This document shows, in pieces, positions 5,460-6,428 of a stretch of DNA of 6,428 bases. The DNA comes from Polyangiaceae bacterium (GTDB taxonomy: Bacteria; Myxococcota_A; Polyangia; Polyangiales; Polyangiaceae). The notes under the pieces were generated by a model, which was given only the letters and a program-made list of their open reading frames with translations, ran no database searches and was not told where the DNA came from. Positions within the stretch are counted from its first letter, which is position 1; each line of letters opens with the position of its first letter. Made by a program: the position numbers and the translations under genes. The stretch is from NCBI GenBank assembly GCA_025934595.1, contig JAICXU010000197.1, positions 1-6,428 on the forward strand, in the 5' to 3' direction.

Positions 5460-6428
5460 ATGATCACGAGCTCCACGGACGTGCTGATCGTCGGCGCGGG
5501 TCCCACCGGATTATTTCTCGCGCTTCTCCTGAAGAAGCTCGGCGTGAGGATCCGCATCATCGACGAAACGAGCGAGCCCGGCACGACGTCGCGCGCCCTC
5601 GCCGTGCAAGCGCGAACGCTCGAATTCTATCGTCAAGTCGATCTCGCGGACGACGTGCTTCGTCTCGGCCTCCGCCTCGATGGCGTCAACATGTGGCGTC
5701 GCGGTGAGCACGCCGCGCGCGTCGATCTCGGCGCGATCGGCGAAGGCCTCAGCCCATTTCCTTTCGGCGTCATTTTTCCGCAAGACGAGCACGAACGCCT
5801 GCTCATCGAAAAGCTCGCCGCGCTCGGCGCGCACGTCGAACGAAGCACGGCGCTCACGGCCATCGAAAGGCACGAGACACGGGTCGTTGCGACCGAACGC
5901 GGCCCGAACGGTGAGACCGCCACCTGCGAAGCCACGTTCGTCGCGGGCTGCGACGGTGCGCGCTCGAGGGTGCGTCGCGAAATCGGCGCCGAGTTTCCCG
6001 GTGGCACTTACGAGCACCTCTTTTACGTCGCCGACATCCAAGCGAGCGGCGCGCAAATGAATCACGAGCTCCACGTCATGCTCGACGACGCGGGATTTTT
6101 GGCGCTATTTCCTCTCGCGGGCGAGGGGCGGGCGCGCCTCGTCGGAACGATCCGCGAGGACGCGGTGAAGCGCGGAGGCGAGCTGCATTGGGAAGACGTC
6201 GACCGTCGCCCCATCGATCGCATCGGCCTCGAGATCGACCGCGTGAATTGGTTTTCCACCTATCACGTGCATCATCGCGTCGCAGATCGGTTCCGGCGCG
6301 GTCGCCTCTTTCTTCTCGGTGACGCCGCTCACATTCACAGCCCGGTGGGCGGACAAGGACTGAACACGGGGCTCGGCGATGCGAGGACCCTCGCATGGAC
6401 GCGCGCGGCCGTGATCGCAGGACGTGCG
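5460..6428 (+). CDS. FAD-dependent monooxygenase, PheA/TfdB type (C-terminus beyond right edge)
   Basis: An open frame of 323 codons with no stop before the window end. It belongs to the class A flavoprotein hydroxylases (FAD_binding_3 type), which use NAD(P)H and O2 to hydroxylate aromatic or polyketide substrates. Visible motifs are the dinucleotide-binding GAGPTG at 12-17 with acidic D35/E36 closing the second strand; R45 and the QARTLE segment at 50-55; the DG motif CDGARSRVRR with D165-G166; and the GD motif LFLLGDAAHIHSP with G287-D288, followed by GGQGLNTGLGDARTLAW. The last piece usually reads NTG-x-QDA-x-NLAW, so Gly replaces the common Gln. Family members run to about 500 or more residues, so perhaps the last third lies outside. 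The start at 5460 is 70 bp after the tRNA and has only a weak GAGA upstream. No signal peptide is present. The substrate is unknown. Confidence 0.9.
   Translation, partial: MITSSTDVLIVGAGPTGLFLALLLKKLGVRIRIIDETSEPGTTSRALAVQARTLEFYRQVDLADDVLRLGLRLDGVNMWRRGEHAARVDLGAIGEGLSPFPFGVIFPQDEHERLLIEKLAALGAHVERSTALTAIERHETRVVATERGPNGETATCEATFVAGCDGARSRVRREIGAEFPGGTYEHLFYVADIQASGAQMNHELHVMLDDAGFLALFPLAGEGRARLVGTIREDAVKRGGELHWEDVDRRPIDRIGLEIDRVNWFSTYHVHHRVADRFRRGRLFLLGDAAHIHSPVGGQGLNTGLGDARTLAWTRAAVIAGRA

Noticed and set aside
5317..5460. tRNA-Lys as an integration site for a mobile element
   Set aside because: No integrase gene, no repeat of the tRNA 3' end elsewhere in the window, and the downstream gene has the same base composition as its neighbours.
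5245..5584. Minus-strand frames across the tRNA encoding peptides like GTRTRDLRIKSP and AERDSNPRPTD
   Set aside because: These are the familiar false proteins produced by translating tRNA genes in reverse; the cloverleaf explains the sequence.
5511..6074. A 187-codon minus-strand frame opposite the monooxygenase
   Set aside because: The plus strand has the FAD-binding GxGxxG, DG and GD motifs in one unbroken frame, so the opposite frame is a shadow.

Overview
The window is GC-rich bacterial DNA whose codons mostly end in G or C. It is rich in lipoproteins with low-complexity Pro/Ala/Ser linkers, and its tRNA gene has no encoded CCA. This style fits a myxobacterium of the Polyangiales type (Deltaproteobacteria/Myxococcota), but the assignment is an inference from composition and protein style, not from a marker gene.

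Layout. (1) Positions 1-2640, minus strand: a tight operon read right to left. It encodes an acyl carrier protein (2341-2640), then a 738-residue double ketosynthase (118-2334), then the first 41 codons of a lipoprotein that runs off the left edge (1-124). The ketosynthase has an intact N-terminal KS half with a Cys-His-His triad. Its C-terminal half keeps the KS fold signatures but has Glu where the nucleophilic Cys should be, so it looks like a ketosynthase and chain-length factor fused in one chain. ACP, KS/CLF and lipoprotein together resemble part of an aryl-polyene-like or other type II fatty-acid/polyketide locus. (2) Positions 2751-3008, minus: a small protein with one membrane segment and a Pro-rich tail. 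(3) Positions 3009-3116: a divergent promoter region with a perfect 10-bp inverted repeat. (4) Positions 3117-3911, plus: an enoyl-CoA hydratase with both catalytic glutamates. (5) Positions 3912-4050: a convergent intergenic region with a strong bidirectional terminator nested inside a 20-bp perfect inverted repeat. (6) Positions 4051-4488, minus, and 4533-5252, plus: two divergent lipoproteins, one Cys-rich with Tyr-Pro-Gln repeats, the other with a compact C-terminal domain of unknown function. (7) Positions 5317-5389: tRNA-Lys (anticodon TTT). (8) Positions 5460-6428, plus: the first 323 codons of an FAD-dependent aromatic-ring-hydroxylase-type monooxygenase, cut by the right edge.

Only the ACP/KS-CLF/lipoprotein group shows clear functional linkage. 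The rest looks like ordinary chromosomal content. The most unusual items are the fused KS-CLF with Glu at the nucleophile position and the nested palindromic structure at 3925-4038. No mobile element, CRISPR array, rRNA or phage gene was seen.
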